Shown here in pieces: positions 10,786 through 21,379 of a stretch of 64,000 bases of DNA. The notes beneath the pieces are model-generated. The model saw nothing but the letters and a program-made list of their open reading frames with translations, was not told the origin of the DNA and searched no databases. Numbering within the stretch: position 1 is the stretch's first letter; the number at the start of each line of letters is the position of its first letter. Position numbers and translations under genes: made by a program. Source of the DNA: Luzula sylvatica (Eukaryota > Streptophyta > Magnoliopsida > Poales > Juncaceae); NCBI GenBank assembly GCA_946800325.1, contig OX326956.1, positions 48,407,052 to 48,471,051 on the forward strand, read 5' to 3'.

Positions 10786-11322
10786 TTACTTGGTGGTTTT
10801 GGTCCTCGCAAGAGTCGTGCTCCTCAATTTGTTCTTGGTACGATTTATATAATCCTCCACCTTGTCGTTTATACCCTTCTTCGGTTTGCCCCCTACAATT
10901 TCTGGCGCACTCACAGTTGTAGAGGGTGTAGGAAACATAGCCCCCTTGGGTGGCACGGGAATCGGAAGCCCAATTTCGTGACCCTTAGATGGTACCGGAG
11001 TCGGTGCCGTCTTTTCGTGACCCTTGGGGGGTGCTAGAGTTGGTGTTTCCTTTTCGGGGCGCTTTGCATTCATATTGTTGTTCGGAGAGGTTTTGGAAGG
11101 AAATTTGGGTTTCTCGTACGATGGTTTAGGTTGAGTTGGGGATGGTGTCTTGTGGTTGGAATCGATGATTTCGGGTTGAGTTTCGGGGTTTTGTTGAGAG
11201 AATGTGAGGCGACGAAGGGGTCGAAAAGACGGGTTTGTGTTTAGGACGTTGAAGAGCTTTTCGCACATGCCTTCTGGTTTTGCGGTGGCCATTGCGGTAT
11301 TGGTGTTTCTTTCTTTCTCCAT
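10786..11322 (-). CDS. unrecognised proline-rich protein, 178 residues
   Basis: A single-exon frame starts at ATG 11322 (MEKERNTNTAMATAKPEGM). The N-terminal 45 residues include a compact basic-hydrophobic stretch (NPSFRPLRRLTF). The middle (about residues 50-130) is Pro/Thr/Lys-rich, with three degenerate units of the form P-(V/A)-P-x-KGHE. The C-terminal 30 residues (KGINDKVEDYINRTKNKLR) are an amphipathic basic helix and look like the most constrained part. No signal peptide or membrane segment is seen. I do not recognise the family. The low-complexity centre between two ordered ends suggests a small disordered adaptor or scaffold. Codon use and an upstream AT-rich promoter region are consistent with a real gene. 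Confidence 0.6.
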   Translation of the reverse strand: MEKERNTNTAMATAKPEGMCEKLFNVLNTNPSFRPLRRLTFSQQNPETQPEIIDSNHKTPSPTQPKPSYEKPKFPSKTSPNNNMNAKRPEKETPTLAPPKGHEKTAPTPVPSKGHEIGLPIPVPPKGAMFPTPSTTVSAPEIVGGKPKKGINDKVEDYINRTKNKLRSTTLARTKTTK

Positions 11323-11465
11323 TTTGGTAGGAGTGATGTTAAGTTCTGTGAACTGGTTTTAGAGAGATTTAGAGAGAACGAGAGGGGTGTGAATGCTAGA
11401 AAGATAATAGCATAGAAATGATGTCGATTGGATAGAATTATATGCTTCGAGATGCTAAAAATCAA

Positions 11466-12150
11466 AAGAGAGCATATTGGAGAAAACTTCTATGTTTTTA
11501 GATGCTCAAAATTAAAGTTGGAGCATATTGGAGAAAAAACCAACCTTTCTTTTTAATCTTTTTCATTTAATTGATTCCTTTGGTTTAATTCTTTGAACAA
11601 ATTGTAGCTTCTTTCACTCTGTCAAGGCATAATTTTTTTTGGGGGTAAAATACATTGAACGAAAGCTACTGCTAGTTGTGTGTTTGCTTTTCAAAATGCA
11701 AAAATTTCTCATGCCAAACAAATAAATTTGGATTACTTTATAAGAAAACAGTACTGAGTTTTGAACAAGTGCAAATTGTAGTTTTTAAAATTCCATGTTC
11801 TTGGTTAACAGAAGTTCTTAGAATTACTGCAATTGCAGGAAAATGAAGAAAGTGAGAGAGAAAAAGGGGGAAAGGTTGATATGGCGAATAATGTGTTTCT
11901 TTCTTTGAAAACGGGTATATAAGTTATTTCATTCACAAGAGCAAATATAATGATTCAGTAAAAATGTTAAGGATTAAATAATCATGAAAATAATCACAAT
12001 CAACCAGAGAAAAAATAATCATAATAAATAAAATTGTACATAGCAAATTTTTTAAAAAAAAAAAAAGCTACAAACTTGGAATTTTTATGGCAATTAAATA
12101 ATAATCGAGTACTTTTTAAGAAGTTCCACAATTAACTACACTCGTGAACA
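11466..12150. other. intergenic DNA, no feature
   Basis: This region has A/T-rich DNA, a 17-base poly-A (about 12050) and no coding signal. A short direct repeat (ATGCTNAAAATNAAA plus GAGCATATTGGAGAAAA) occurs at about 11450 and 11500. Confidence 0.4.
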
Positions 12151-12169
12151 CGACCTTTTTTCCTCGAAG

Positions 12170-13470
12170 GTTACCATGTTTCTTCGAACATCGAAAACAA
12201 ACTGAAAATTTTGTTGTACTAAAGCTCCGAGAACGGTCGAATCTTCATCAGGCATCATAGCGAGACAAAATGTCTGTCGCTCTATTTTGAAAATTTGCGC
12301 CGCAGAAATGAAATTTCACTGAAGGATAAGCCTTGAACCCCAAAGGCTTATTGTAGCACCATTCATTATTTTCACGAGTCTTATAGCGAACAAGGTTATA
12401 TTTGGCGAAATCGTTTACGAGATAATTTCCTACAACTTGGAATGCGGGTCGGACAATATACACAAATGGCTGTACTGGAATGTACCGTGCATCCGCCCTT
12501 CCCGTCTATTTCCAGTGCAAAAGTATTTGGGGGCAAATTCAATCTCTGGCCATCCACTGAATAATTTGCAAAGTTAGATACAACAAGGGAAGCACTTTGC
12601 GCCTTGGGTCTGATTCAAATATCGGTGCCGAATTTTTAATAGCCTTTTCCATCGTGACCACGTGGGGCGAGACAATATGAGAATCAGCCATTTGTATGAT
12701 CCGCAGTCTGCATTGCGAATGAAACCAGATCACGGCTCATGCCGAGAATACCGCCAAATTGGCTTGTTACGAAAATCCATCCATTGCTTTCATCAGATAA
12801 ACCGAAAACAATATCTTAGATGGTGACATGGTCTTGATAAAATGCCCCAAGTGTGAAGCTTTCGATTACGGCATCGCCTTTGGTGTAGGTTTCGTCTTCA
12901 TACCTATTCAAATAATGTTTTGTATTCCTATTAAAACATTACAAAAAAAATAGTGTAAGTTTTAAAATAATTATGCAATAAGGCATGTTTTAATTTGGTT
13001 AAAAGAAAAAGACAATCCACTCACTCGTGATCATAACGACATGATTTTTTGTTGGTACATTTGAAGGTTCGACCAAGAGGATGGTCCGGTTTGAGGAGGC
13101 GAAATGTCTTTGATATCTTAGATTTATATTTGGGTGGATTTTGATGGAAGCACTTTCGACACTCGGATGATTGGGTCCATGTCAAGTCGCTGCCAGTATC
13201 GAAGAACAAGCACAAATGGACAGGCCGCATGCCAACTCCAATCTTAGCCATGTGTAACGCATCAAAGTGATCCATGGTAGATCCATTTCCATCGTTCGGG
13301 ATGGATTGGTTAAACTTGCGACATGTGCATCAGAAATTCGAAGATCTTGATGGGTTTCTTCGAGGGTGGCGAAATTAGGGGAGTAAAAAGGGGAGCGAAT
13401 TGAGTCTCTATGGATGAGCTCTAAACCGAATCCTCCTTTTGTTTGTGTAGCAAGAGTTTGCGCACCGGAA
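12170..13470 (-). pseudogene. decayed A1 aspartic protease (nepenthesin/CND41-like)
   Basis: On the minus strand, pieces of a plant pepsin-like protease appear in the right order but in shifting frames. There is a prodomain-like start (GFGLELIHRDSIRSPFYSPN at about 13430-13375). The first catalytic loop FDTGSDLTWTQ follows at about 13200, with a Cys-rich flap region after it. Next is a stretch resembling the ESFTLG and DIVFGLSDES region (about 12880-12810), then FGGILGMSRD and a SYCL-like segment (about 12760-12680). C-terminal fragments run to about 12180. Several stops and frameshifts interrupt it, and no second catalytic DSG loop was found. In life such enzymes are secreted or vacuolar endopeptidases; this copy is dead. 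Confidence 0.75.
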
Positions 13471-13610
13471 AGAATTGAAATGAATGTTAAGTCGAACCAT
13501 ATCTCCGGTGTTGATAATTAAGTACTAATAATATAGTTATGTTATAATATAGTTATGTTTGAGATTGTGCTGATCAAGTGTTAATAATTAATATGTATAG
13601 AGAGAAATTT

Positions 13611-14259
13611 TTTTTTTTTTTTTGAAATTAGAACCTAGAGCACGAAATGTGCTCCTCCGGGTCTAGATTTTTTTTTATTTAAAGCAAGTTTGAAATTACA
13701 ACGTAAGTTAAAATTACGTCGTTCAGCTAGCCTAAGACACCCTAGTTGCAAAACTATTATAAGCGTGCGAGTGTCCATGTCTTCAATGCATATGTGCATT
13801 CTGCTTGTATTAATACTGACATACGACATTTTCGGTTGAAAATTCGATTATTCCTCTCTTTCCAAATAACCCAAACACATGCAGCCCATTTCCTTGAAAT
13901 GTCTAGAGTCGTCAGTTTCTGAGTCGTATAAATTTGGTGCCACGCCTCTAAGAAAGTTTCGTCGTTCGTAGCAAATGATAAGTCGCATAATTTGAGGCAT
14001 TCCTTTGTAAATTCGCAGTGAACAAGAAGATGATCCGTTGTTTCCAATACTTCGTTACATAGAGCACAAAGTTCTTCATGTGGTCAGCCACGTTTGGCGA
14101 GATTTTCATGTGTCAATATGCGGTTGTAACCCGCTAATCAAAGGAAATTCTTAATTTTTGATGGAATTCTGAGCTTGAACATTTGATTTGGCCACTCGAC
14201 CAAAATTCCTGTATTGCTCAACATATTGTATGTATCATTGGCGGAGTATATTGGAGTAA
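13611..14259 (-). mobile_element. 5'-truncated LINE (L1-type) with zf-RVT domain
   Basis: Read on the minus strand, the element starts at 14259 and ends in a poly(A) tail at 13611. It is bounded by 15-bp direct repeats TATAGAGAGRAATTT at 14260-14274 and 13596-13610, with one mismatch. Its coding part is the zinc-binding region that follows LINE reverse transcriptase. It includes RIPSKIKNFL, ELCALCNEV, LETTDHLLVHC and then WVIWKERNNRIFNRK. One or more stops interrupt it. The 3' end reads TTC-poly(A). It is a dead copy left by target-primed reverse transcription that stopped early. Confidence 0.85.
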
Positions 14260-14274
14260 TATAGAGAGGAATTT

Positions 14275-14734
14275 CAAAAGTTTGCATTTTATTTATATGA
14301 CCCTAAAAACTGTACTGTTTATTTTTCTGTTGAGATCCTTCTGAAATTCATCCAATTAAGTTTTTTTTATCAGTTACTTAATGTTATTTAATACTATTTG
14401 ATTGTTTTAAATGTTGCCTTTGATGATGTTATCTCTAATGCTGATAATGTTAGTTATGAAGTTAATAAATATATTGATAAATTGACAATAAAACTTTTAA
14501 TGACAACAGAAAAGTACTGATATTACATTGGATAAAATGAGAAAGGGGAATTCTCCAAAAGAAAATCCTTTCTTTTAGAAAATTATCAGAAACCCCCCTT
14601 CGCTTTTTAATTCCTCCTGAAAAGTAAGTTAACTTTTTTATCCCGTATGGAGTTTTTTATTTGAAGTAAAGATAACAAATTGCTATACCTTATAGGTGTT
14701 TTATATAATAAGTTAGAAGGTTCTGAGTTTACAA
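14275..14734. other. AT-rich intergenic DNA
   Basis: No gene is present. Bases 14560-14660 (GGGGAATTCTCCAAAA onward) resemble the ends of the element described at 52794-54095. Confidence 0.35.
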
Positions 14735-16058
14735 ATGAAAACTAAAAACAAAGAAAACCCACTTGCATACCGAGAGTGGTGGATCGATAAAGTTCCAAAC
14801 TTGATTATCATAAATGGATTGAATATCGGACGTCATGACATCATGTCATTTGTCGGAATCCTCTCCCAACATAACATCTCTGTAGGATGTCGCATCATCA
14901 TTTATGAGTTCGACGTTGTCTTCACTAGTCACGATAAATTCATATCGTACTGGTTCTAGACGGGTCATACTCGATCTACGAGGAGCGTCTTATGTGCTTG
15001 ACTTGGGATCCTCAACTATTGACGGATTCGGGTCAATTTCCATCGGTTCAACATTTATTTCTCGATCTCAAACCTTTTCGAAATTAATTCTACTCCTACT
15101 AACTCGTTTAGAGATAAAGTCCTCCAAGAAGACACCTTTTCGAGCTACGAAAATTTTGTTTTCTTCGGGACTAAAGAAGTAATATCCTTTTGTTTCCTTA
15201 AGACATCCAACAACTAAACATTTTTCAGATTTGTGATCGAGTTTATCCGAAAATATTTTTCGGACTTAAACGTCGCATCTCCAAATCCCAACAAAAGATA
15301 ACACCGGAGGTTTTTCGGTCCATATCTCATATGGAGTCTTTTGCACCGATTTAGATGATAAATGATTTATCCAAAAAGCCGTTGTCTCAAGGCATAACCC
15401 CAAAACGATTTTGGAAGACTAGTTTGAATCATCATCGATCGAGCCATATTCAACAAGGTCAGATTCTTCCACTCGGACATGTCATCCCATTGAGACGTTT
15501 CGGGTGGAGTCAATTGTGAAACGATTCCACAATCTTTGACATGTCATCCCATTGAGACGTTTTGGATAAATGATTTATCCAAAAAGCCGCTGTCTCAAGG
15601 CATAACCCCAAAACGATTTTGGAAGACTAGTTTGAATCATCATCGATCGAGCCATATTCAACAAGGTCAGATTCTTCCACTAGGACATGTCATCCCATTG
15701 AGACGTTTTGGGTGGAGTCAATTGTGAAACGATTCCACAATCTTTGAGATGATCCTCAAACTCATAGCTCAAATACTCGCCTCCTCAATCTGATCGAAGT
15801 ATTTTTTATTGTGTTACCAAGTTGATTTTGTACTTCATTTTGAAATTCTTTGAACTTTTCAAAAAATTTAGTTTTGTTACGCATTAAATAGATATACCCA
15901 TATCTACTAAAATCGTCCGTAAATGTAATGAAATATCGATAATCTTCTCTTGACTACATACATCCGAATGTATAAGTTCCAATAGTTTCTTGGACCGTTC
16001 TCTAACCTTGGAGAAAGGTGTTTTTGTCATCTTGCCAAATAAACAAAATTCGCAACAT
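14735..16058 (-). mobile_element. degenerate Ty1/copia polyprotein fragment
   Basis: On the minus strand the order is: an integrase zinc/core segment (CCEFCLFGKMTKTPFSKVRE, then KKLLELIHSDVC); the late integrase motif (GIVSQLTPP, WDDMSEWKNLTLL, SLPKSFWGYAL); the post-integrase linker (HKSEKCLVVGCLKETKGYYF); and the entry to reverse transcriptase (RRSSMTRLEPVRYEF, TSDIQSIYDNQVWN, CKWVF). This is copia order. gag, protease and most of RT are missing, and there are many stops. An internal 208-bp tandem duplication has duplicated part of the integrase. Confidence 0.85.
15357..15772. repeat. 208-bp tandem duplication inside copia integrase
   Basis: The block beginning GATAAATGATTTATCC at 15357 recurs at 15565, and the two copies differ at only a few bases through TCTTTGA (15539 and 15747). 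The period is 208 bp. The junction lies at a shared ACATGTCATCCCATTGAGAC word, which suggests slippage or unequal exchange there. Confidence 0.8.
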
Positions 16059-16358
16059 ACGTCCGTTGTAACGGACCCTCAAGCATAATATTTCATTGTA
16101 ACGGAGCATCACTTTCGTTACAACGAAACCTTCTCTGGAATTATGGTTAATTCATAACACTTATTGTTAAGCAAAATCGACATGGTATGTTGTAATGGAG
16201 CATAGCGTCCGTTACAACGGAATAGCCACTAGCTTCAATATTTGCGTAATCTCATTTCGTACATATTGATTCCGATGAACGCATACGTTCTTTTGTCCTT
16301 ATATGCACTATTTTACCGTTGATCCAAAATTGTATTTTCTTCAATTACGAGTAAAGAG
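16059..16358 (-). mobile_element. LTR-like fragment with CCGTT-NN-AACGG palindromes
   Basis: Immediately beside the integrase start lie about five units such as GTCCGTTGTAACGGAC (16059, 16094, 16114, 16173, 16209). The same palindrome forms an array in the solo LTR at 49544. The stretch 16316-16355 (CCGTTGATCC then TTGTATTTTCTTCA) matches 25095-25123, the right end of another LTR. The normal gag region is missing between LTR and integrase, so this element is rearranged. Confidence 0.5.
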
Positions 16359-16511
16359 TAAAACGAGAATTACAAACATGTTCCTCGCAATTTACAGAAC
16401 ATTCCAGACATTTTTCAAGTTTTAGTAGTAGTTTTCAAAAAAATCATATCAAATCAAAAATTATTCCAAAATTGCTCAAAAAATGATTTAGTTGCAGTTT
16501 AAATATACATC

Positions 16512-17120
16512 TGTTGGGGCGGCGGCAACGATCCGGCACCGCCCCGTGAATAAAATATAATAAATTTGCCCGTACAAACGGATTGTAGTAACAATGTGAA
16601 TTCAACCGAGTAATCTTAATCAAACTGTACCTTAACCATATGCGGAAGCGTATGGAATCCGTCCGAATTGATGTCGTGCCATCTCCGTTGTTGCGTTCAT
16701 GAAGATTTAGTCGTAAGAAATAGATTTCAAGTACTTTATGAAGTCCAATTTAGAGTCATTTTGATTTCCTCTAATGGATCTCTCTTTCATCTTAATGGGG
16801 CATATTCTAAAATGGAACATTATCATCATATGTACTTGGGACTCTTATAGCCACCAAATTGCTTTTATAGCCACAAGACATTTTTTTCACAAAGACATAC
16901 TTTTTGGGACTCTTAATATGAAACTTCTAATTCAGCCCATCATAGAAAATAGAATCACCATCACAATATTCTACACATCAACGGCTCATAGCTTAATTGA
17001 CACATTTAATACTAAATTTTATAACTAAAATTGATCAATATATTATAAACATTTAAATGACAATATTACAACACATAATATTTTTACATATAAGTCCAAT
17101 GTTGGAATAATGTTCCAACA
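16512..17120. mobile_element. solo LTR, 609 bp, TSD ACATC
   Basis: It begins TGTTGGGGCGGCGGCAACG and ends GTTCCAACA. The terminal inverted repeat TGTTGG/CCAACA is flanked by 5-bp repeats ACATC at 16507-16511 and 17121-17125. Just inside the left end is a GC-rich imperfect hairpin. No internal coding region accompanies it. The orientation is unclear; similar TGTTGGGG ends at 24124 belong to a minus-strand LTR. Confidence 0.75.
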
Positions 17121-17639
17121 ACATCTACAAGCACAGTCAAAAAGTTCAATTTTTTCAAATCTTCGAATGCAAGACCAATCGAGAACATAACTCTCAATAA
17201 TTGTTTTTTCACGAAATTTACAAAATAGTCCCTAGCAGATCAGTTTTATAAAATCTATATCAAATAGAAAATTGCATGATATTGAATGAAACAAAAAGTT
17301 AATAAAACTAGGAAATGATTAATAAACAAAGATGCAAAGCAATGAATATCATCTACTCTATAAATTCAAACAAAATAACACCTAATTATTTAGTAATTGA
17401 TTTAGTGAAAATAGGAAAATTTCGAATCTAGTTTCACAAAATAATTCATAAACTATATTTCACAGTATAGAGCAAAATCATAAGATGAATTGAATCAATT
17501 TTACTAAAATCCTAATCAAATCATAAAGTGGAAGAAATTTAGTACCGAAAATGAGAGATAAAAGTCCAAGAAAAGATCTTGGCGATGGCCTCGAGGCCTC
17601 ACAACTTGCAAAAAGGTGAGATGAGGAGGAAGAGGACGG

Positions 17640-18240
17640 TAGAGAAGAGAGATCCTCGAAATGGCTTTGATTAAAAATTTGAAATCATAAAATCTGCAAA
17701 ACAAAATTTGTTTTATGGTTATTCGTGTTATGGTATGGAGATTTTTGGAAATCCGAGGATTAGGAAATTGGAAAAAGGAAATCTTGAAGAGATAATAAAA
17801 TTCTCCATATATTGTTATTGCCATGATTGAATGGTAATTAAGGCAAATATTATTTCCTTGTATTGGGTATGAGTTTAGCTATAAATAGAGGGCTAGGGTA
17901 GAGTTTTATTCATTCCAACAAATACAAACAATTGTATTCTCTTTTTCTCCAGTATAGTAAAATAGTTTTGAGTGCTGGCGGCCGTGGTTTTTTCCCTTCG
18001 GGGTTTCCACGTAAAAATATTTGTGTCCGTGTGTTGTTCTTGTGTGTGTTTGCGGCGACGATCCTAACAATTCGAATGCCTCAGAGGCCATCTCCAAATG
18101 ACCTGACAAGGAAGATCGAACAAATTCATACAAAATTAAATCAGATGAGGTTCGCATGCATGCGTTCGAGTGATGAATTAGAACATAACGGTGATTGTGA
18201 CTGTGAAATCAAAAATAAACTAGTGGATGCCATGGTCAAG
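17640..18240 (+). repeat. duplicated segment, copy split by a solo LTR
   Basis: Apart from the LTR at 17726-18069, this stretch matches 20990-21190. Shared words include TTTGAAATCAT, TTTTATGGTTATTCG, ACAAGGAAGATCGAACAAAT and GATGAATTAGAACATAACGG. A short frame after the LTR (MPQRPSPNDLTRKIEQIHTK) is partly shared but broken in the second copy. I cannot assign the segment to a family. Confidence 0.65.
17726..18069 (+). mobile_element. solo LTR, 344 bp, TSD ATTCG, empty site known
   Basis: It starts TGTTATGG and ends GATCCTAACA, with 5-bp TSDs ATTCG at 17721-17725 and 18070-18074. A promoter box TATAAATAGAGG lies at 17880. The R/U5-like part holds the copia-type hairpin CGTGGTTTTTTCCCTTC followed by GGGGTTTCCACG. 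The paralogous segment at about 21050 reads GGTTATTCG directly into AACGCCTCAGA, so the pre-insertion site is preserved. Confidence 0.85.
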
Positions 18241-18299
18241 TGGAAATCGAGTGGGGGCGGCGGGAGGGGGGCGATATTGTAGCCTCGTTAACTCTAGTG

Positions 18300-19178
18300 A
18301 CACAGAGAGTTCCACACGAGCAACTGAAAGTTCGGAAAAAAACTCAATTAAAATTGAAGAGGACTGTGAAGATGGAAAGATGCTGCGAAGAAAGTCCGTA
18401 TTTGCAAGAAATTGGACAAAAGTAGTAAATCCATCCGATCCAAGTGTTTCAAATCAGTGTTTGTTAGTTTTTAATGCTTGTTAAACAATGTTCGATTTGT
18501 GTTTTGTCTTTTAATTTTGAATGTTTGTGGTAGTGATTTATGTTCCGACTTCTTCACAAAAAAGGGCGAACAAAAGAAAGAAAATGAATCCGGATTCTAT
18601 GACCCTTTCCATGACAATTGTGTTAGAATTAATAGTAGAGATTTGCGAGAATTTTGTAAATTAAAAGATTAATTAATTTTCTTTCTTAAATTGCTGATTA
18701 CAACCTCGCTTATATAGAGTTTGAGAAATAACTAACTATGCTATCGACCAAAACTTGCCACATCGCATAAATAGCAACTATCAATTTTCTAAACGTAAAC
18801 TACTTGACGGATCAGCCAATTATATTTAACTAATACATTGAGCCCATTATATTATATTGTTTTATGTTATATAATATTGTTTTATGTTATATAATATAAT
18901 ATTATATTATATTATTTTAAATTAAATTACATTACTATATATATTATATTATTATTGTATAATATAATATAATCATTATTTATGCATATAAAATGATAGT
19001 ATATGTTATATAATCATGATTGTATTTTAAATCACTTATCCGTATTTTGTTATCCATCTAAAATTTTGGTATTTCATTCCTTGTATTTTTTTTATCATGT
19101 ATCTAATATTATATAATAATCTAATTGTCTTATCATACAAAATATATTCTTATATGATACAATATAATATATAAAATA
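18300..19178. other. intergenic, AT-rich, no gene supported
   Basis: Short overlapping frames at 18227-18670 lack recognisable domains. Bases 18840-19020 are TATAATATAA-type low-complexity DNA. Confidence 0.4.
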
Positions 19179-19425
19179 GAGGATGGCTAAGATACTTAAT
19201 TAAGTATCATGAGTTTGGTACTTAAGACTTTTAGACCATTAGATTTGTTTTGAGATATGTGCATTTAATGATTATCATGAACTGATATGGAAATAATTAA
19301 TGATGAGTATATATATCATTAAAAAATACAAATCTCAAAGCAAATCTAATGGTCAAAATATCCTAAGTACCAAACCAATGATACATAATTGAGTATCTTA
19401 GCCATTGGGTATGTTAGCCATCCTC
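19179..19425. mobile_element. MITE, 247 bp, TSD TA
   Basis: The ends are GAGGATGGCTAA and TTAGCCATCCTC, flanked by TA on both sides. The inverted arms are long (ATACTTAATTAAGTATC, then TTTGGTACTTA, then ACCATTAGATTTG), with a second nested inverted piece near the right end. It is the same family as 53042-53246. It is non-coding. Confidence 0.75.
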
Positions 19426-19429
19426 TATA

Positions 19430-19690
19430 AAATATAGTACAATATAATATGATATATAATAAAATATAAAATAAAATAAAACAATATAACATAAAATAAA
19501 ATAATATAATATAATATATAACATTATAATACAATACAATATAATATAATATAATATAATATAATATAATATAATATGACATAACATAATACAATATAAT
19601 TTAAAGTAATATAATATGACATAACATAATACAATATAATTTAAAGTAATATAATATAATATAATATGACATATCATAATAATATAATTT
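19430..19690. repeat. low-complexity TATAATA repeat
   Basis: Nearly pure permutations of TATAA, with a 46-bp direct duplication (AATATGACATAACATAATAC units at 19573 and 19611). It has no coding sense. Confidence 0.7.
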
Positions 19691-19699
19691 GTGTTATGC

Positions 19700-19915
19700 G
19701 AATACTTCAAAAATACAGAAGTATCCTGAGGATACGCGTATTCGATACAGATACGGGTGCATACGGTTCGGATACGTATCTGATACGCCACGTGGCGTAT
19801 CCGAATATTTTAATATTTATTTTTTTGGATACGTACGGCGGGGATACGGCAGGATACAGTTGGGGATACGTTCAGGATACGGCTGGGATACTTCATTTAG
19901 GATACTTCGGTCCAT
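19700..19915. repeat. GGATACGG word array
   Basis: About a dozen occurrences of GATACG-type words (GGATACGCGTATTC, GGATACGTATC, GGGATACGGC and others) lie in about 200 bp, on both strands. The second such locus is 55730-56330. It resembles a DNA-transposon derivative with iterated subterminal motifs, but I could not define its ends. Confidence 0.5.
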
Positions 19916-20488
19916 TATATATTTTGGCCCATAATATTTTTAAATAAATTATATAGTATACTTCTATGATACTTCTAGATTAGTTCTCAAATATTTTTAG
20001 CAAAGAGAAGGTAGGAAGTTTTTCAGTGAAAGGATGTGTATCAAGAGCGGAACAGTTGGTTAATCAAGAGCAAATATAGAAACAGAAAGATTTAATGAGA
20101 CTTTGATTTATTGTATAAGAAAGATAGAGATTATAGTAAATTAAAGTGCACCAGTTGGTTAATAAGTTGGTTAATATAAACATGCTTCTAAATTAAATTA
20201 AACATATTTGAATTAATAACAAATTGAATCACAAAATAATATCAAAAAATATCAGAAATTTAGGTTATGTCACTTAGAAAATAAGATAATTAGGCAAAAA
20301 AAAAATTAACCCGCACCATGAACTACAATAAGGTAGGAATCCAAATGCATGAATAAATCATCCTTAACCTCGTTGAAATCTCCTAAATAAATTTCATTTC
20401 CGTTTTCTTCGACTCCAATATCAAATTAGCACTAATTAACATGCAATAACTCTGGAATACTGTAATCGAACTGAATTGAATAGTAATT

Positions 20489-20580
20489 AGTTTTCAAATA
20501 CAACCATAAAAAATTCACATAAAAAGATCGAAACCTAGCTTTCAGATACAACCATAAAAAATTCACATAAAAAATGATCA
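20489..20580. repeat. short tandem duplication (about 49 bp)
   Basis: AATACAACCATAAAAAATTC recurs as GATACAACCATAAAAAATTC, each followed by ACATAAAAA. The surrounding minus-strand frame (20432-20791) shows no known domain and contains the duplication, so I do not call it a gene. Confidence 0.6.
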
Positions 20581-20989
20581 AAATTGCAAAAAAAATCTGA
20601 TAAAGATGACTCGATTGCGATACGTAGGGTTTGCATGGTTCGCGTTCATCGACTGAGGAAGAGAATCCATAATCGCCACTTCCGAGGGCAGACTTTTCCT
20701 CATACTTTCTTTCGTGCGTGAATGAGGAGAGAAAGACATAGCGGTGCCCTGATTTTTTGAACACATGCTCGAACGACAGTATAGAAGGCAATCCAAGGGC
20801 AGACGCGTATGAAGCGTTAAAGGTTAAAAAGAAGGCCCAATGTTTAGGACTATATCTATCTTAGAATAAACTTCAATTTGTCAAATCTCTCAAAAAATAA
20901 AAAAAAATGTGCAAAATTAGTAAAAAAAGTAGGTTAGAAACAAATCTCTAAAAATAGTACAAATGTAAAAAAACCTAAATTTGTTGAAT

Positions 20990-21190
20990 TGATCAAATTT
21001 TGTAAAAAATTTGAAATCATTAAATCTGCATTTTATTTTATTTTATGGTTATTCGAACGCCTCAGAATGCCATCTCCAAATAACTTGACAAGGAAGATCG
21101 AACAAATTCGCATAAAATTAAATCAGATGAAGGTGCGGGCATGCATTTGAGTGATGAATTAGAACATAACGGTGGCTGTGAAGGGAGCAG
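20990..21190 (+). repeat. duplicated segment with empty LTR site
   Basis: Paralogue of 17640-18240 lacking the LTR; the uninterrupted target TTATTCGAACGCC lies at about 21049-21061. Confidence 0.65.
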
Positions 21191-21379
21191 GTCTGGTCCG
21201 GTGGGCATTGGACCATATCACAACCATGCAATATGTGAACCGTCCGATCTCATCAAAAGCGATTGTGATGAGATCCCACTTAACCTCTCCGTTTCTTTGC
21301 AGTTAGTACGAAAACAGAAAGTAAATAATAGAAATGGTCTCTTTCCCTCTCACTCTCTCGTATAGTAGTCACGGAGAAA

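Noticed and set aside
19346..19791. Long Tyr/Ile/Leu-rich minus-strand frames
   Set aside because: They are products of the TATAA low-complexity repeat.
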